From assembly GCA_014238125.1 (NCBI GenBank), contig JABABS010000021.1:1-38602 (forward strand): a stretch of 38,602 nt of DNA, read 5' to 3'. The notes beneath the pieces were generated by a model. It saw nothing but the letters and a program-made list of their open reading frames with translations, did no database searches and was not told where the DNA came from. This DNA is from Phycisphaerales bacterium. Its GTDB lineage: Bacteria > Planctomycetota > Phycisphaerae > Phycisphaerales > SM1A02. Within the stretch, counting starts at the first letter, position 1, and each line of letters begins with the position of its first letter. A program made the translations under genes and the position numbers. Shown piece by piece: positions 1 to 8,458 of this stretch.

Positions 1-53
1 CGATGGAACTTGGCTTTCAACCTTTGGGCGAGGAAGATTTTGGACAAACAAAA

Positions 54-434
54 ATGTTAAAAAATAGTGTACTACTTTTGCTTTTGCTTACAGGGTGCGC
101 TGCGAGCGCAAGACCTCACGTTGTCAGTAATGCTAAGAATTGGACAGTGGAATTTATCCCCGCACCGAACGAAATGCCATTGAACGAAGTGTTCGAAATT
201 ACATCATGGGTACGAGGTACTAGTGAGGTAGATACCTTACGTGTTGATGCTGCAATGCCAGCCCATGGACATGGCATGATGACAGACCCAAATACAACAA
301 AGCAATCTGATGGTTCTTTTCTTACTACGGGGATGTTGCTACACATGCCCGGTGCATGGGAAATTTACTTTGATATTCGCTATGAAGGCGATATTATTGA
401 GCGTGCGCAGGTCCATTTGGATTTAAAACCATAA
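54..434 (+). CDS. YtkA-like small lipoprotein
   Basis: A 126-residue exported lipoprotein. The N-terminus MLKNSVLLLLLLTGC is a short lipoprotein signal with lipobox LTGC (lipidated Cys15). The remainder is one small beta domain of YtkA-like type, recognised by the run MPAHGHGM followed by a conserved pattern ending in GAWEIYFDIRYEG. Members of this family are small periplasmic or membrane-anchored domains often found beside copper or cytochrome proteins; the role here is not known. The same frame is open to base 3, but the extra 17 residues are acidic and would spoil the signal peptide, so I start at base 54. No clear Shine-Dalgarno site precedes it, and an upstream gene running in from the left probably overlaps this start. 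It converges on the cytochrome c peroxidase gene with a 12-base gap. Confidence 0.72.
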   Translation: MLKNSVLLLLLLTGCAASARPHVVSNAKNWTVEFIPAPNEMPLNEVFEITSWVRGTSEVDTLRVDAAMPAHGHGMMTDPNTTKQSDGSFLTTGMLLHMPGAWEIYFDIRYEGDIIERAQVHLDLKP

Positions 435-446
435 ATTTGCAGCAGG

Positions 447-1568
447 TCAGTGTATTGGTGGAGATTTGAGGAGGTGCTCTTTGGGGAGTGTGCCAGTTAG
501 GGATTCGAGGAAGGCAATGAGGTCGGCTTTGCCTTGCGTGTCGAGATCAAGTGGCAAGAGAATTGTTTCGCGGTGATGATCTGCGGTGACGAAGTTTTCG
601 AGCGTGGAGTAGTGTTCAACTACATCTGCAAGTGTCGCAAGTTGTCCTGCGTGCATATACGGCGGTGTTTTGGCAACGTTTCGTAAACTTGGCGTTCGGA
701 ATGCACCCCAATCTTCTCGTCTTCGTGCGATATGCTTTGAAATGGTCGCGCGAGTGCCGAGTTGATCGTCGCTCTGCTTACTTTGAGCTGTGAATTTTGA
801 AGTTTGTAATTTTTCAATAGCATCGAATCTTCCTGCGTCTCGTAGTGCTCCACCATCAAGTGGTCCAATTCCGACTGTATGAAAAGCGCCATCGGTAAAC
901 CAAGGTCCAAAATGGCACCGTAGGCATCCACCTTCGCCGATGAAAAATTGTAACCCACGCTGTGCAGATTCACTCATTGCAGTTTTGTCGCCAAGTGCAA
1001 AGCGATCAAATGGCGCATCAAGTGCGACCAATTTTGTTTCGTAGGCAGCAAGACATTTCGCAACGTTGGCAGCAGTTTCATCAAGTGGAACATTTTTAGA
1101 GTCGCCAAATACTTCATGCCATAAAGTTGCGTACACAGAATCGCTTATCATTATGTTTGCGATTTTATTTCGATCTCCACCCATTTCTGCTGCGTGTTCA
1201 AACGTTTGAATAGGCTGACCCCACAGCGTGTCTGTTCGCCCGTCCCAAAAAAACCACCGTTGATGTGCAGCATTTAGAACTGTCGGCGCGTTTCGAGTGA
1301 CTGCTGAGATTCCTGTAGAAACGGCCTGTCCATCAGTGAAGTACAGTTCAGCTTTGTGGCAAGTAGCACACGAAACTTCGCCATTTGCCGAAAACTGTGG
1401 GTCAAAAAAGAGATGTTGCCCAATAATGGCAGCTTGTTCATTTTGTTCAACTGCGTTTGTTGAGTCAGGCTCAATGATCGGATTCGCCATCGATTCAAGA
1501 AGAGAACGTTGCTCTTGTGTGAAGACGGGTGGTACACAAAGAAGTGAAAGAATCAAGTAAATATTCAT
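447..1568 (-). CDS. Di-haem cytochrome c peroxidase (MauG/CcpA family)
   Basis: A 373-residue periplasmic di-haem c-type cytochrome. A signal peptide (about residues 1-18, hydrophobic MNIYLILSLLCVPPVF) leads to two haem-binding motifs, CATCH at 67-71 and CLRCH at 215-219, the spacing expected of bacterial cytochrome c peroxidases and MauG/MbnH-like enzymes. Other family segments are visible: RNAPTVLNAAHQRWFFWDGR (about 92-111) between the haems, and RTPSLRNVAKTPPYMHAGQ near the C-terminus. The family reduces hydrogen peroxide with electrons from small cytochromes, or performs oxidative modification of a partner protein; which applies here cannot be told. Its ATG overlaps the stop of coaB by four bases (ATGA), so the two are co-transcribed. 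The YtkA-like lipoprotein converges from the other side. Confidence 0.93.
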   Translation of the reverse strand: MNIYLILSLLCVPPVFTQEQRSLLESMANPIIEPDSTNAVEQNEQAAIIGQHLFFDPQFSANGEVSCATCHKAELYFTDGQAVSTGISAVTRNAPTVLNAAHQRWFFWDGRTDTLWGQPIQTFEHAAEMGGDRNKIANIMISDSVYATLWHEVFGDSKNVPLDETAANVAKCLAAYETKLVALDAPFDRFALGDKTAMSESAQRGLQFFIGEGGCLRCHFGPWFTDGAFHTVGIGPLDGGALRDAGRFDAIEKLQTSKFTAQSKQSDDQLGTRATISKHIARRREDWGAFRTPSLRNVAKTPPYMHAGQLATLADVVEHYSTLENFVTADHHRETILLPLDLDTQGKADLIAFLESLTGTLPKEHLLKSPPIH

Positions 1569-2245
1569 AAACAGATGTCCGTTATTTGTTCAATAAGCCA
1601 AAGGCTAAAGGCGGATTTTTTACAATCTGTAGGCGGAGAGAAGGTTCGACCATCTTTGCAATACACTGTTGCGGAAATGTTATCTGCATTCATTGTTTCC
1701 AAAGGGTTGGCAACGATTGCATCCACGCCTTTTCTTTCTAATTTCTTTTTCGCAACTTGTTCAAGGGTTTGTAGTTTTCCAAGAGCGAAGGCGATAATTC
1801 TTTGATCATCCCTTGCAGACCTTGAAGCGCTTGTCACAATGTCTTGTGTTGGGACAAGCTCAAGGTTTAATTCGGTTTGACGTGGTAGTTTGTCCTGAAG
1901 TGAGCCGCCTTTTGGAGTGAAATCGGCAACTGCTGCAGCCATTATTAGATATTGATGGCTTGGCCAATGTTGGTGGATGAGTGCTTCTAGATCACGTGTT
2001 GAAGTAAAAATGTGGGTTTGGAGGCGAGGATGGCAAGTGGCACTCTCGCTACTAGAACCCAAAAGAAGAGTTGTTTCAAATCCAGCAACAGCCGATGCGA
2101 TCGCAAGTTGGCAACCAAGGTGTCCAGACGAACGGTTTCCAATAAACCTTACGGGGTCAATTTGTTCCCGTGTGGCGCCTGCTGTGATAAGAATAGTTGG
2201 TGACATTGTGTTGAGAGCCTTGCGGTAGGCGTGAATGGCGATCAT
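1565..2245 (-). CDS. coaB: Stand-alone phosphopantothenate-cysteine ligase (CoaB)
   Basis: A 226-residue cytosolic enzyme of coenzyme A synthesis that joins 4-phosphopantothenate to cysteine. The N-terminal motif ILITAGATREQIDPVRFIGN, followed by RSSGHLG, is the nucleotide-binding signature of the CoaB half of CoaBC; AAAVADF (about 103-109), IIAFALGK and NADNISATVY are the later conserved blocks. The usual fused N-terminal flavin-dependent decarboxylase (CoaC) is absent and is not elsewhere in this window, so it must be encoded separately. The protein could start at Met1 (2245) or Met14 (2206); the conserved domain begins just after Met14, and neither site has a good Shine-Dalgarno sequence. 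It is divergent from the first GspE gene with 49 bases between them, and overlaps the downstream peroxidase gene by four bases. Confidence 0.88.
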   Translation of the reverse strand: MIAIHAYRKALNTMSPTILITAGATREQIDPVRFIGNRSSGHLGCQLAIASAVAGFETTLLLGSSSESATCHPRLQTHIFTSTRDLEALIHQHWPSHQYLIMAAAVADFTPKGGSLQDKLPRQTELNLELVPTQDIVTSASRSARDDQRIIAFALGKLQTLEQVAKKKLERKGVDAIVANPLETMNADNISATVYCKDGRTFSPPTDCKKSAFSLWLIEQITDICL

Positions 2246-2294
2246 ACTACCGTTTTAGCGGTGTGAAAACTCCGTTCATATCTGAAAAGGTTTT

Positions 2295-4034
2295 ATGGCA
2301 CGAAAACGAAGAAAAAAAATAGGTGAAATTCTTGTCTCACAGCAAGTTGTTACCAAGGATCAATTCCGTGAGGCACTGAAGGCCGCGGAAGTTACTGCAA
2401 AGCGTGTTGGTGAAGTATTGATCGAACAGGGTGCTTGTGACGAACAAGCAGTCATCAAGGCCTTAGCAGAACAATTTGGCATGGACTACATACCTCTAGA
2501 TGGGAGTGAAGATTCTCCAGCGCCGGATATGGATCTTATTCCTAAGGATGTTATTAAAAAACATGCAATTTTGCCTTTGAGTAAAGAGGGTGGGAAACTT
2601 AAGTTAATAATCCACGATCCACTTAATTTGGAATTACTAGATCTCTTACGGTTTAGACTCAATTGTGAAATTGAACCAGCCTTGTCAACGAAGTCCGCAA
2701 TCCAAGCATTTATTTCGGGTGGTTCTAGCGATTCTGAAAGTATGTTCACAGACACATCATTAGTCACGGATTCAGTTGATGTGACAGTAGATAGGAGTGT
2801 TGATACATCTGTCGACACCTCAATTGATGTTGACAGCGATCAAGCGCCAATTGTAAAGCTAGTAACTCGAATGATTACCGAAGCTGTTCGAAATAACACA
2901 TCTGACATACACATTGAACCAATGGAAGATCGTGTCGTATTGCGATACCGCATAGACGGTGTCTGTCATGTTCGCGATAACTTGCCAAAGCGTATGCAGT
3001 CTGCAATTTTGGCAAGACTGAAGTTGATGGCGGGAGTAAACATCGCCGAAAAACGAATTCCACAGGATGGTCGTATTAAGATGGGCGTCGATGGAGATCA
3101 AATTGATTTTCGAGTGAGTGCATGCCCCGCATATCATGGTGAGTCGATCGTGTTGCGGATTTTGCGCCCTGACTCAGTTCGAATTGGTCTTAAAAACCTT
3201 GGTTTTGAACAGGCCAACCTTGATCGATTTAACAAATTAATTCGTAGGCCAAACGGGATTCTTCTTGTGACTGGTCCAACTGGCTCGGGTAAAACGACGA
3301 CGCTTTATTCAGCTTTGGATGTACTAAACACGCCTGAGCGCAAGATTATCACTGCTGAAGATCCAGTTGAATATAGTTTTGCTGGTATCAACCAATGTCA
3401 AATTCGCGATTCAATTGGTTTGACTTTCACCGCAATTCTCCGGGCGATGCTGCGGCAAGCTCCAAACATTATTCTTGTTGGTGAAATTCGTGACCGTGAA
3501 GTAGCTGATATTGCAATTCAAGCTGCTTTGACTGGTCATTTGGTTTTCTCAACATTGCACACCAACGACGCACCATCGGCAATCACTCGTTTGATTGATA
3601 TGGGTGTGAAACCATACCTTGTTGCAAGTTCAATTCAAGCAATTATGGCACAACGCCTTACGCGAATGCTTTGTTCTAAGTGCAAAAAGCCAGATAAATC
3701 CCCCGATAAGAAATTCCTGAAGCTTCTAGATATTACGCAAGAAGAAGCTGCTAATGCAAACATTTGTAAACCCGTTGGTTGTAGTGTCTGCAATAATCGA
3801 GGGTACAAAGGTCGTAAAGCGATTTTTGAAATGATGGTGATGAACAATGAAACGCGAGAGCTTGCATTCAATCGTGCGCCGCTGGGACAACTTCGCGCTG
3901 CAGCAATCCGAAGTGGAATGAATACACTTGTTGAGGACGGGAAAATAAAAGTGCTAAGAGGTGATACCACGCCTGAAGAAATTGCAAAATTCGCACAGGC
4001 CGAAACGCTTCTTGATGGAAACGTGGATATTTAA
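2295..4034 (+). CDS. gspE: GspE/PilB-family assembly ATPase, copy 1
   Basis: A 579-residue hexameric ATPase that powers pilus or pseudopilus assembly at the inner membrane. Residues about 1-140 form the N-terminal T2SSE_N/MshEN region, with two tandem blocks starting KKIGEILV (7-14) and KRVGEVLI (36-43). An acidic linker rich in Val-Asp (about 158-182) follows. The core has Walker A GPTGSGKT (327-334), an Asp box around AEDPVEY (354-360), Walker B IILVGEIRD (392-400) and His box TGHLVFSTLHTND (413-425). A zinc-type tetracysteine (C460, C463, C496, C499) is as in PilB/GspE. Where copy 2 has RQDPD before Walker B, this copy has RQAPN. AAGG lies about nine bases before the ATG. The next gene is pilT, 23 bases downstream. 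Whether it drives a pilus or a secretion pseudopilus is unresolved. Confidence 0.93.
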   Translation: MARKRRKKIGEILVSQQVVTKDQFREALKAAEVTAKRVGEVLIEQGACDEQAVIKALAEQFGMDYIPLDGSEDSPAPDMDLIPKDVIKKHAILPLSKEGGKLKLIIHDPLNLELLDLLRFRLNCEIEPALSTKSAIQAFISGGSSDSESMFTDTSLVTDSVDVTVDRSVDTSVDTSIDVDSDQAPIVKLVTRMITEAVRNNTSDIHIEPMEDRVVLRYRIDGVCHVRDNLPKRMQSAILARLKLMAGVNIAEKRIPQDGRIKMGVDGDQIDFRVSACPAYHGESIVLRILRPDSVRIGLKNLGFEQANLDRFNKLIRRPNGILLVTGPTGSGKTTTLYSALDVLNTPERKIITAEDPVEYSFAGINQCQIRDSIGLTFTAILRAMLRQAPNIILVGEIRDREVADIAIQAALTGHLVFSTLHTNDAPSAITRLIDMGVKPYLVASSIQAIMAQRLTRMLCSKCKKPDKSPDKKFLKLLDITQEEAANANICKPVGCSVCNNRGYKGRKAIFEMMVMNNETRELAFNRAPLGQLRAAAIRSGMNTLVEDGKIKVLRGDTTPEEIAKFAQAETLLDGNVDI

Positions 4035-4057
4035 TAAACGAACGGAATTCATGCTAT

Positions 4058-5161
4058 ATGTCAACCATTCAAATAGATAGATTGCTAGATACAGTTGTTC
4101 GCACTGGTGCTTCGGACCTTCACTTAACTGTCGGCCGAAAGCCTACCTTGCGATTGCACGGTGGTTTGAAGAATCTCGACACGAAGGTGCTAGATGGAGA
4201 TGATTGTGTCGCATTGATGAAGCAGATTACACCAGAAAAAGCGCAGCAAGAATTGCAAGAAGAAGGCAGCTGTGACTTTGGTTTTGCGTTTGGAACGCAA
4301 GCTCGTTTTCGAGTTGCAATCTTTCGCCAGCGTGGCGACATCACGCTAGTTTTACGATTAATTCCAAACGAACTACTTACATTCGAACAAATTGGTCTGC
4401 CTAAAATTTTGAAGGAATTGATTCGTAGACCTCGTGGTTTGTTTATTGTTACAGGCCCCACTGGTTCTGGTAAAACAACGTCGCTTGCGACAATGATCGA
4501 TTATGTAAATACCAATCTAGAGCGTCACATTGTGACTGCGGAAGATCCGATTGAATATTATCACTACCACAAAAAATCTATTGTAAATCAACGTGAAGTT
4601 GGCAACGATGTGCCGAGCTTTTCCGAAGCACTTCGCCGTGTGCTCCGTGCTGACCCCGATGTTATTCTCGTTGGTGAAATGCGTGATTTGGAGACAATTG
4701 AAGCGGCAATTCAAGCAGCAGAAACAGGTCACTTGGTATTTGCAACTTTGCATACAACTGGTGCTGCAGGCACGATTAATCGGATTGTTGATGCTTTTCC
4801 AACAAATCAGCAAGAACAAGTTCGGGTTCAACTTTCAACATCACTTATTTCTGTCCTTTCACAGGTGCTTTTGCGAAGAGTTGATAAAACAGGGCGTGTG
4901 GCAGCATACGAATTCCTTGTTGTAACACCTGCTGTTGCAAACTTGATTCGTGAGAATAAAACTTTCCGGATTGATTCAGCGATTCAAACAGGACGTAAAT
5001 TTGGCATGCAACTCCTCGATGATCATCTCTGGTCTCTTTATGAGCGAGGTATGATTGGGGCTGAGGAAATGATTGATAAAGGCAGAGATTCAAATGCATT
5101 GACTCAAAAAGTGCATAATTCAGGCGGTTCAATTGGAAGAACTGAGTTAGATGAAGAATAA
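4058..5161 (+). CDS. pilT: PilT retraction ATPase
   Basis: A 367-residue ATPase of the PilT family, which depolymerises type IV pili and drives twitching motility. After a short N-terminal PAS-like domain come Walker A GPTGSGKT (133-140), AEDPIEY (161-167), Walker B DVILVGEMRD (201-210) and the His box TGHLVFATLHT (223-233). The PilT-specific C-terminal motif, normally AIRNLIRE, appears as AVANLIREN at 292-300. There is no tetracysteine, which also separates PilT from the PilB/GspE type on either side. Its presence argues that the locus makes a dynamic, retractable fibre rather than only a classical secretion pseudopilus. The start at 4058 gives the normal N-terminus. It probably shares a transcript with the upstream ATPase. 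Confidence 0.95.
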   Translation: MSTIQIDRLLDTVVRTGASDLHLTVGRKPTLRLHGGLKNLDTKVLDGDDCVALMKQITPEKAQQELQEEGSCDFGFAFGTQARFRVAIFRQRGDITLVLRLIPNELLTFEQIGLPKILKELIRRPRGLFIVTGPTGSGKTTSLATMIDYVNTNLERHIVTAEDPIEYYHYHKKSIVNQREVGNDVPSFSEALRRVLRADPDVILVGEMRDLETIEAAIQAAETGHLVFATLHTTGAAGTINRIVDAFPTNQQEQVRVQLSTSLISVLSQVLLRRVDKTGRVAAYEFLVVTPAVANLIRENKTFRIDSAIQTGRKFGMQLLDDHLWSLYERGMIGAEEMIDKGRDSNALTQKVHNSGGSIGRTELDEE

Positions 5162-5260
5162 TCAATATGCATCTAGAATATACACTTGATTTTACAAGAG
5201 ATAGGGTGAATAATCTAGGTGGCACAAGTCTAAATCTGCCTTCCTGCAGTTGTCAATGGG

Positions 5261-5266
5261 TATAAT
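5261..5266 (+). promoter_or_regulatory. Candidate -10 element upstream of the pseudopilin operon
   Basis: A perfect TATAAT stands in the 175-base gap between pilT and the second ATPase gene, about 70 bases before its ATG. A TG pair precedes it by two bases, one short of the ideal extended -10 position, and I see no convincing -35 at 16-18 bases. It is the best promoter-like site in the largest gap of the locus. It would start an operon running through the giant GspK-like gene. The rest of the gap (5162-5336) shows no terminator or other clear element. Confidence 0.45.
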
Positions 5267-5336
5267 ACATCCAATGATCTTTTATGTGTAATGGCTGATA
5301 TCTGAACCCTGAAGATGTCTACGGAGTAAGAATACA

Positions 5337-7142
5337 ATGGCAAAGGACAAAGTTAAAAAAACATCTTCTAGCAAAAGTGGTTCAGCCGCTACTAAAACGG
5401 TTGATGCTGCTCAGTTAAAAGGCCGCAGATTCGGTCGTGTATTGACCAAATTAAGAAGATTAAACCGTGAAAAGGTCCACGAAGCCCTACAAGTCCAGAA
5501 AGTAGCACGGAAGAAGGGCGATCGCCGAAAAATTGGTGAAATTATGGTTGAGATGGGCCTGATTACAAAGAACGATGTTCTTCGTGCACTTGCAGGTCAA
5601 GCAGGTCTTCAATTCATTACATTAGAGATTGATTCAATTCCTGACTCTGCAGTTCAAGCACTTCCGATGGAAACTGCAACCACGTACGGTATCGCGCCAG
5701 TTGCTTATGACGAGAAGACAAAAACGATAACCATTGCGCTGAAAACGCCAGATAATTTTCGAGCGGTAGATGACTTGAGATTATTGATGGGTTTTAAAGT
5801 AATTGCAGTTGTTGCACTCCCTGAGCAAGTTGATGCAGTTGTGAAATCGAAATATTCCTCAGGTGGACCATCCATGTCCGACATGATGAATCAGCTTGCA
5901 GAATCTGACGATCTTTCTCGGTTTGGCGGACGCGGTGATTCTGTAGATTTGGATGATCTGTCATCCGCTGCTGGTGATAATAAAATTGTTCGGCTGCTTA
6001 ACCTTGTTCTATTGCAGGCAATTAAAGATAAAGCGTCTGACATACATTTTGAACCATTTGAAGAAGAGTTTAAAATGCGGTACAGAATTGACGGCGTTCT
6101 CTATGAAATGGTTCCACCGCCAATGCACTTGGCGATGCCAATTGTTTCCAGAATTAAGATTATGGCAAATCTCGATATTGCGGAACGAAGGCTTCCTCAA
6201 GACGGCCGTATTGAATTGACTGTTTCTGCATCTCCAATTGACCTTCGGGTTTCAGTGCTCCCAACAATGTTTGGCGAATCAGTCGTGATGCGAGTTCTCG
6301 ATAGATCTAATGTTCAATTAAGTATGGAAAAAATTGGTTTGCGTGCATCTGATTATGACAAAATGGCTGATGTTATTAAACGACCAAATGGAATTGTTGT
6401 CGTTACTGGACCTACTGGTTCTGGAAAAACAACTACCCTTTATGCTGCTCTTAACGAACTTAATGATCCGGAAACTAAAATTCTTACTGCCGAAGATCCA
6501 GTTGAGTATGACATCGATGGTTTGATCCAATGCCAAGTAAATACTGATCAACAATTAACTTTTGCAAAGTTACTTCGTTCATTCTTACGGCAAGATCCCG
6601 ATGTTATTCTTATTGGTGAAATTCGTGACCTTGAAACTGCACAAATTGCAGTGCAAGCATCTCTCACTGGTCACTTGGTTTTTACAACTGTACATACAAA
6701 CGATGCTCCGTCAACCATTCTACGTTTGGTCGATCTTGGAGTTGAAAGTTTTTTGATAACAGCAACAGTTGAAGCGATTGTAGCGCAGCGCCTTGTTAGA
6801 AAAATATGTGAAAAATGCAAGGAAGAGTATGACCCCAGTGATGAGGAATTGCTTGAACTTCAATTTCATCGCAAGGATGTTGTTGGACGCACATTTTTTC
6901 GAGGTAAAGGTTGTGAAACATGTAACAACAGTGGATACCGAGGACGACTTGCACTCTTTGAAATTATGGAATTTGACGATTCTCTTCGAGAATTAATTCT
7001 TGCCCAAGCATCCACTGCAGTAATTCGCGTTGAAGCGCAAAAGCGAGGTATGAGGTCCCTTCGAGAGTGCGGGATGCTTTCTATTTTTGATGGACAAACA
7101 ACAATTGACGAGGTGGTTCGTGAAACCATCAGCAACGACTAA
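5337..7142 (+). CDS. gspE: GspE/PilB-family assembly ATPase, copy 2
   Basis: A 601-residue assembly ATPase. A Lys/Ser-rich N-terminal tail (1-28) precedes an MshEN-like region with two tandem blocks beginning RRFGRVL (30-36) and RKIGEIMV (64-71); domains of this type bind cyclic di-GMP in several PilB/MshE proteins, so this is a candidate regulatory input. The core has Walker A GPTGSGKT (358-365), Asp box AEDPVEY (385-391), Walker B DVILIGEIRD (422-431), His box TGHLVFTTVHTND (444-456) and a tetracysteine at C491, C494, C526, C529. Unlike copy 1 it keeps RQDPD before Walker B. GGAG lies about ten bases before the ATG. The next gene, GspF/PilC, is 18 bases downstream, so this copy is the one physically linked to the platform protein and pseudopilins. 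Confidence 0.95.
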   Translation: MAKDKVKKTSSSKSGSAATKTVDAAQLKGRRFGRVLTKLRRLNREKVHEALQVQKVARKKGDRRKIGEIMVEMGLITKNDVLRALAGQAGLQFITLEIDSIPDSAVQALPMETATTYGIAPVAYDEKTKTITIALKTPDNFRAVDDLRLLMGFKVIAVVALPEQVDAVVKSKYSSGGPSMSDMMNQLAESDDLSRFGGRGDSVDLDDLSSAAGDNKIVRLLNLVLLQAIKDKASDIHFEPFEEEFKMRYRIDGVLYEMVPPPMHLAMPIVSRIKIMANLDIAERRLPQDGRIELTVSASPIDLRVSVLPTMFGESVVMRVLDRSNVQLSMEKIGLRASDYDKMADVIKRPNGIVVVTGPTGSGKTTTLYAALNELNDPETKILTAEDPVEYDIDGLIQCQVNTDQQLTFAKLLRSFLRQDPDVILIGEIRDLETAQIAVQASLTGHLVFTTVHTNDAPSTILRLVDLGVESFLITATVEAIVAQRLVRKICEKCKEEYDPSDEELLELQFHRKDVVGRTFFRGKGCETCNNSGYRGRLALFEIMEFDDSLRELILAQASTAVIRVEAQKRGMRSLRECGMLSIFDGQTTIDEVVRETISND

Positions 7143-7160
7143 CGAATTGGAGCATGACAC

Positions 7161-8450
7161 ATGCCAACTTATGTTTATGAAGCACTGAACGCAGCTGGAA
7201 AAACTGAAAAAGGTCGACTCGAAGCTAGTTCTAGTGACGAGGCCATTTCAGAAATTCGTAAGCAAGGGTTCTTTCCCACTTCCGTCCGTGAAGATTCCGT
7301 AGGCGGGAGTGAGAAATCCAAAAAGGATAAACAAGCGAAAAAAGAAAAAAAGAAGAAAGGGATGTCCATTTCTTTTGGGAAGGTTAAAACTAAAAATCTA
7401 TGCCAATTCACAAGACAACTTTCAACACTTCAAGACGCTGGCCTTCCACTATTGCGTTCTTTGCAAATTTTAGAACAACAACAAAAGCCGGGAAAATTAA
7501 AATCAATTCTTTTAGAAGTTGTTGAAGATGTTGAATCAGGAAGCAGTCTTTCTGACTCGATGAGTAAGCACCCAAAGGCTTTTGATCGTTTGTATTCAAA
7601 GATGGTTGCAGCAGGTGAAATTGGCGGTGTGCTAGATGTTATTTTGCAACGTCTTGCGAACTTTATGGAAAAAGCTGAGCGGTTGAAAGCGAGAATTAAG
7701 GGCGCAATGATTTATCCGATTTGCGTCATCGTTGTCGCAGTGCTGATCGTGACAGGCATTATGTATTTTGTTATTCCAAAATTTGAAGATATTTTTAGTG
7801 ACTTTGAAGTCGAACTTCCGGGTTTGACTCTTTGGCTTATCGAAACAAGTTTGTGGGTTGCGGGTACACCCAAAGAGGGTGAGCAAGCCATTCCTGGATT
7901 TATTTGGATCGTAACTTCTCCGTTTCTGATTTTCTTCTTCATGAAGTTGATTCGTAGGACAGTTCCGGGCAGAGCAGCTACTGATATTATTCGAATGAAA
8001 ATCCCAGTCATCGGACCACTTGTCATGAAGACATCTGTTGCTCGATTTACACGGACACTTGGCACACTTGTTGCAGCTGGTGTCCCTATTCTTGAAGCTG
8101 TTTTGATTACAAGAGATACTTCGGGAAACTATGTATATGAAAAAGCACTCACTGGCGTTCATGACTCCATTCGAGAGGGCGAAACAGTTGCTGATCCACT
8201 GCGGGAAGCAAAAGTGTGCGACTCAATTGTTGTTAACATGATCGAAGTTGGCGAAGAAACCGGTGACCTTGATGTCATGCTGGTTAAAATTGCTGACAAT
8301 TACGATGAAGAAGTTGATGTCGCAGTCACCGCAATGTTAAGTCTGCTCGAACCTGCGTTGGTAGTTGTCCTTGGTGGCATTGTCGGCACAATTGTTCTTG
8401 CACTCTTTATGCCACTCGTGAAGATGATCGAATCGGTATCACAGGATTAA
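7161..8450 (+). CDS. gspF: GspF/PilC inner-membrane platform protein
   Basis: A 429-residue polytopic protein on which the pseudopilus or pilus is assembled. It has the typical N-terminus PTYVYEALNAAGKTEKGRLE, then a strongly basic Lys-rich linker (about 50-67). Two T2SSF helical domains follow, marked by GEIGGVLDVIL (152-162) and GEETGDLDVML (364-374). Membrane segments are visible at about 183-206, 247-264 and 397-419. The protein binds the cytoplasmic ATPase through its first T2SSF domain, matching the gene order immediately after the ATPase. GGAG sits about ten bases before the ATG. Length is near the family norm of about 400; the Lys-rich linker accounts for the difference. Confidence 0.95.
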   Translation: MPTYVYEALNAAGKTEKGRLEASSSDEAISEIRKQGFFPTSVREDSVGGSEKSKKDKQAKKEKKKKGMSISFGKVKTKNLCQFTRQLSTLQDAGLPLLRSLQILEQQQKPGKLKSILLEVVEDVESGSSLSDSMSKHPKAFDRLYSKMVAAGEIGGVLDVILQRLANFMEKAERLKARIKGAMIYPICVIVVAVLIVTGIMYFVIPKFEDIFSDFEVELPGLTLWLIETSLWVAGTPKEGEQAIPGFIWIVTSPFLIFFFMKLIRRTVPGRAATDIIRMKIPVIGPLVMKTSVARFTRTLGTLVAAGVPILEAVLITRDTSGNYVYEKALTGVHDSIREGETVADPLREAKVCDSIVVNMIEVGEETGDLDVMLVKIADNYDEEVDVAVTAMLSLLEPALVVVLGGIVGTIVLALFMPLVKMIESVSQD

Positions 8451-8458
8451 TCAAAACA

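Noticed and set aside
1-67. Possible C-terminal end of a gene entering from the left (two frames, with stops at 58-60 and 65-67).
   Set aside because: Both tails are about 20 residues and neither is recognisable, so no call can be made; only the overlap with the lipoprotein start is plausible.
1297-2228. Plus-strand frames opposite the peroxidase and coaB genes.
   Set aside because: The minus-strand genes have clear haem and CoaB motifs; the opposite frames have none.
2245-2294. ACCG/CGGT short dyad between coaB and the first ATPase gene as an operator.
   Set aside because: Arms are only four bases and it is not repeated elsewhere.
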